Below are positions 60,879 to 64,000 of a stretch of DNA of 64,000 nt, one piece after another. Within the stretch, counting starts at the first letter, position 1, and every line of letters begins with the position of its first letter. Source of the stretch: Bifidobacterium erythrocebi (GTDB taxonomy: Bacteria; Actinomycetota; Actinomycetes; Actinomycetales; Bifidobacteriaceae); contig NZ_JAAIIF010000008.1 of assembly GCF_012932675.1 (NCBI RefSeq), positions 1 to 64,000 of the forward strand. The letters are read 5' to 3'. The notes beneath the pieces are model-generated. The model saw only the letters and a program-made list of their open reading frames with translations, was not told where the DNA came from and ran no database searches. The translations under genes and the position numbers were made by a program.

Positions 60879-62072
60879 ATGGGAAACATGGTTGACTACG
60901 TCCGCACGGAATTCCGAACCTTCGATCGGAAACGGTTCAGCGCCGTGGACTCGCTGGTGCTTTCCGAACTGGCATACATCAGAATGCCGGCAACGGTGCC
61001 CGCATTCGGCTCCGCACGAAGCGTTGCCACCGTGCCGATATGGCGGCTGCTGCAGGCCGAACACTACGGATCCATGTTCTGCACGGGTTCCGAATACGAC
61101 GCCGGACGCCACGACCTGCTGGTCGCCATGGCCGAAAGTCCACGATTCCGCGGATTGCGCGTCGGCGAATACGCGCAGCGTAGCGACGAACGCACCGAAA
61201 CACAGTTCGCCGCCGTCACCTTTGACCTGACGGACTGCGCCGGCATGCGTGGAGACGGGCAGCCGGCCCCCACGCTCTATGTGGCCTTCCGCGGAACCGA
61301 CAACTCCCTCGTCGGCTGGAAGGAGGACTTCAACATGAGCGTGCGATGCCCCGTCCCCTCGCAGACCCAGGCGGTGGAATACTACCGGTCCATAGACGAA
61401 CGCGCATCAAGCCCCTACGCCGCGCACCCCGCGCGCATCGCACTCGGAGGGCACTCCAAAGGCGGCAACCTCGCCGTATACACAGCCATGCAGACCCAAT
61501 CGCCGCACATCGCGCGCATATTCTCCCACGACGGCCCCGGATTCATGCGCGAGGTCACGCAAAGCGCCGCCTTCAAGGCGATCGAGCCGCACGTGGAGAA
61601 AACCGTTCCGGAAGCCTCCGTCATCGGCATGCTCATGAGCACCGTCAGCCGATACGACATCGTGGAAACCAACGTGTCCGGCATCATGCAGCACATGGGA
61701 CTGAACTGGCGCATCGACAACGGCGAATTCGTCACCAAACCGGAACTCAGCCCCGTCTCACGGCTCCTCGACCGCACCCTGGACGCATGGATGGAACAAT
61801 TCACCAACGAGGAACGCGCACGCGCGGTCGACCAGTGCTACGACATCATCGCCTCCGCAGGCTACACGTCATTCGCCGAAATCGCCGACCACATGGGCGA
61901 AGCCCTGCCCGCCATCGCAGAAGCGGCAAGAAAAACCGACGAGGCGACACGAAGCCTGATCGTCAACATCATCAAGGCACTGCCGGCCACCGCGGCGAAA
62001 TCGCTGTTCGAGGAATGGTCCGACGAAACCGGCTCACGCACGCGCACACGGCGCGACGAACAGCGACAATGA
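60879..62072 (+). CDS. DUF2974 (Mbeg1-like) alpha/beta-hydrolase family protein
   Basis: This protein of about 397 residues has the lipase-like nucleophile elbow LGGHSKGGNLAVYTAM (Ser about residue 194) and the following SHDGPGFMREV, both typical of DUF2974. The upstream segment APTLYVAFRGTDNSLVGWKEDFNM provides the oxyanion region. It may act on lipids or esters in the cytosol. The start could be 60879 or ATG 60888. It is transcribed divergently from the methyltransferase gene. Confidence 0.87.
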   Translation: MGNMVDYVRTEFRTFDRKRFSAVDSLVLSELAYIRMPATVPAFGSARSVATVPIWRLLQAEHYGSMFCTGSEYDAGRHDLLVAMAESPRFRGLRVGEYAQRSDERTETQFAAVTFDLTDCAGMRGDGQPAPTLYVAFRGTDNSLVGWKEDFNMSVRCPVPSQTQAVEYYRSIDERASSPYAAHPARIALGGHSKGGNLAVYTAMQTQSPHIARIFSHDGPGFMREVTQSAAFKAIEPHVEKTVPEASVIGMLMSTVSRYDIVETNVSGIMQHMGLNWRIDNGEFVTKPELSPVSRLLDRTLDAWMEQFTNEERARAVDQCYDIIASAGYTSFAEIADHMGEALPAIAEAARKTDEATRSLIVNIIKALPATAAKSLFEEWSDETGSRTRTRRDEQRQ

Positions 62073-62223
62073 ACGGAGCATGGCGAGGAAGTGAACAACT
62101 CCCAAGCCACCCCGCCCAAAGTCGTGCCCATAGGGCTAGACTTGGCTCGGTTCAATGAAAGACGACCGGCGTGGAAGGGAACCACGCGCGGCGCGGAGGA
62201 TGCTGGAAGGCAGGTGAGAGACG

Positions 62224-63174
62224 ATGTTGAGGATGTTCAGCACCATTAACGGCCAAGTGGAGCGTTTACAGAAACCGGAAAGCGGCTCATGGCTATGCCT
62301 GAGCGAACCCACGGACGCCGAACTCGCCTCCGTCGCCTCCGAAACCGGCATCGATCTGGCCGACCTGCGCGCCCCGCTGGATGACGAAGAACGCTCCCGC
62401 GTGGACGTCGAAGACGACTACACGATGATCATCGTCGACATCCCCACCGTCGAGGAACGCGGCGGACGCGACTGGTACGAGACCATCCCGTTGTCGATCA
62501 TCGTCACCGAAACGCTCATCGTCACCGTCTGCATGCAGGACACCCCGGTACTGCACCCCTTCATGGAAGGGACGATACGCGGGTTCAATACCTTCATGCG
62601 CTCGCGCTTCATCCTGCAGATCCTGTACCGCAACGCCACCATGTACCTGCGGTATCTGCGCATCATCGACCGCGAAAGCGACAAGCTCGAACTCAAACTC
62701 CGCCATTCGATGCACAACCGCGAGATCATGATGCTCATGGAGCTGAGCAAGACCTTGGTGTACTTCACCACATCGCTCAAATCGAACGAAATCGTGATGG
62801 AGAAGCTCACCACCCTGCAGCGCATCAAGCAGTACCAGGACGACGAGGACCTGCTCGACGACGTGATCACGGAGAACAAGCAGGCAATCGAGATGGCCAA
62901 CATCTACAGCGGCGTTCTTGCGAACATGACCGATGCCTTCGCGTCGATCGTGTCGAACAACATGAACAACGTGATGCGCATCTTCACCATCATCTCGATT
63001 ACGCTGTCCGTGCCGACGCTCATCTTCTCCATGTACGGCATGAACTTCCAGGAGGGGATGCTCGGCATGCCGTTCACCGACAAGCCATGGGGTTTCGCGC
63101 TGGTCGTCGTGCTGTCCGTCGTGCTATCCGCGCTGGTCACATGGTTCCTGACCCGTTCGCGTAATTTCAGATAG
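62224..63174 (+). CDS. CorA-family divalent-metal (magnesium) transporter
   Basis: This 316-residue protein has a large N-terminal cytoplasmic domain and two C-terminal membrane helices. The first helix ends in the signature YGMNF (ISITLSVPTLIFSMYGMNFQEG), and the last ends in a basic tail (LTRSRNFR). The GMN motif forms the ion-selective mouth of the pentamer. It probably imports magnesium or a related metal. The start codon is ATG 62224; a GGCAGGTGAGAG stretch lies just ahead. Confidence 0.93.
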   Translation: MLRMFSTINGQVERLQKPESGSWLCLSEPTDAELASVASETGIDLADLRAPLDDEERSRVDVEDDYTMIIVDIPTVEERGGRDWYETIPLSIIVTETLIVTVCMQDTPVLHPFMEGTIRGFNTFMRSRFILQILYRNATMYLRYLRIIDRESDKLELKLRHSMHNREIMMLMELSKTLVYFTTSLKSNEIVMEKLTTLQRIKQYQDDEDLLDDVITENKQAIEMANIYSGVLANMTDAFASIVSNNMNNVMRIFTIISITLSVPTLIFSMYGMNFQEGMLGMPFTDKPWGFALVVVLSVVLSALVTWFLTRSRNFR

Positions 63175-63202
63175 TCGGATAACCAGATAGGAACATGCCT
63201 TC

Positions 63203-64000
63203 GTGAAGATCATCGATGCAGTGAAGCGCCGCCAGGGCCGGGCGTTCGTCCGCCGGGCGGTCTCGGCCTGCACGGCCTTGGCCCTGGGGCTGCCATGCAT
63301 GGCCGCCTGTGGTGCCGGGCAGGCGGATTCCTCGGTCATTCAGCCGAACGGGCCGATGCTCACCATCGGTGTGGCTTCCGACGAGAAGGGCCTGGGATTC
63401 TGGCACGAGGGGTCCTATGAGGGGCTTGAGGTGAACGTCGCCCGATATGTGGCGGGCAAGCTCGGGTATGCGAGCAAGCAGATCGTGTTCCGGCAGGTCT
63501 CGTCGGCGAACCGCTTGCAGCGTCTTGCCGACGGCGAGGTGGATATGGTCGTGGCCGGCGTTCCCATGCCCGAAGATGCGGCGTATTCGGCGGGCAAGCC
63601 GATCGTCGCATCGGATGATTCCGCGCAGTTCGCGGGCCCGTACCTGACGACCGCGCAGAGCGTGCTGGTGCGTGGCCGGGACGCCGCGGCAGCGACGGAT
63701 ACCGCGGCCTTGCAAGGCTGGAACGTGTGCGCGGTGACCGGCAGCAACGCAGGCGAACATCTGTTAGCCAAACAGCCGAAGGCGCATATCGAGCGCCGTG
63801 GCTCCTACTCGCAGTGCGTCACCGATCTGATGACCGGCACGGTCAGGGCCGTGGCTGGCGATGCCGCGATCCTCGCCGGCCTGGCACGTGCGCAGGCCCG
63901 CGATGTGGCGGTGCCGGCCGATGGCGTCGCATACGGAACCGTACGCTACGGCATAGCGGTGCCGAAGGCGTCGAAGACGCTGGCCAGAAACGTGGCGGAC
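63203..64000 (+). CDS. Family 3 (amino-acid-type) ABC substrate-binding lipoprotein, partial
   Basis: The gene starts at the GTG at 63203 and runs off the window end at 266 residues. A signal sequence with lipobox LPCMAAC sits around residue 36. After it come LTIGVASDEKGLGFWHEG, YEGLEVNVARYVAGKLGY and LQRLADGEVDMVVAGVPM, then a late YGIAVPKASKTLARNV. This order is that of polar amino-acid or glutamine/glutamate binding proteins. Neighbouring transporter genes would lie outside the window. Confidence 0.85.
   Translation, partial: MKIIDAVKRRQGRAFVRRAVSACTALALGLPCMAACGAGQADSSVIQPNGPMLTIGVASDEKGLGFWHEGSYEGLEVNVARYVAGKLGYASKQIVFRQVSSANRLQRLADGEVDMVVAGVPMPEDAAYSAGKPIVASDDSAQFAGPYLTTAQSVLVRGRDAAAATDTAALQGWNVCAVTGSNAGEHLLAKQPKAHIERRGSYSQCVTDLMTGTVRAVAGDAAILAGLARAQARDVAVPADGVAYGTVRYGIAVPKASKTLARNVAD

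Overview
The window looks like chromosomal DNA of a Bifidobacterium, probably close to B. longum or B. breve. It is GC-rich with actinobacterial codon use. It carries a 791-residue pyruvate formate-lyase with its activase, an actinobacterial-type ribonuclease D behind a DUF3000 gene, aminopeptidase C, a GH36 alpha-galactosidase, and a metQ-metN-metI transporter next to an M20 hydrolase and glutamine-dependent NAD synthetase. The genus is inferred from gene content and order; no database search was possible.

Layout. (1) 1-5.1 kb is an accessory patch with lower GC: a frameshifted exported papain-like protein with a small membrane partner, an XRE regulator with an ImmA/IrrE peptidase, an orphan toxin domain with an immunity-like gene, and a DUF4417 gene broken by an in-frame TGA. 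Most of it lies between two imperfect direct repeats (about 1551 and 4957). (2) 5.2-26.1 kb is core chromosome: a CmpB-like membrane protein, a DUF969-DUF979-pcp module (5-oxoproline/pyroglutamyl peptides), a HAD phosphatase, metQNI, an M20 amidohydrolase, nadE, pflB-pflA, DUF3000-rnd, tig, dtd, GNAT, DUF218 and a phosphoesterase. (3) 26.2-43.6 kb is a second accessory block with defence and toxin-antitoxin functions. It holds a divergent pair of unknown genes, a lone minimal nucleotidyltransferase, an EcsC-like protein, a three-gene restriction-modification system, a divergent DUF262/DUF1524 (GmrSD-like) restriction protein, two RelB/YafQ modules and a macro-domain gene. (4) 43.6-64 kb is core again: UvrD-type helicase, a degenerate second DTD, a potassium channel, a secreted HNH/Excalibur nuclease, mazG-pepC, an HD-domain protein, a peptide-binding lipoprotein, alpha-galactosidase, a ClC channel, a THUMP-like methyltransferase, a DUF2974 hydrolase, a CorA transporter and the start of an amino-acid-binding lipoprotein.

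Two observations stand out. Four copies of a two-fold symmetric element sit as pairs at both ends of the 26.2-43.6 kb block. Three of them have four ~15-nt boxes at a fixed 42/85/42-nt spacing, and the fourth keeps the inner half. Second, the methylase gene of the restriction-modification system is out of frame at a run of seven G, and losing one G restores a full-length protein, which suggests a phase-variable switch.

No rRNA, tRNA, CRISPR array, intact insertion sequence or prophage was recognised. Strong hairpins at most gene ends serve as terminators, though many lack a clear U-tract.
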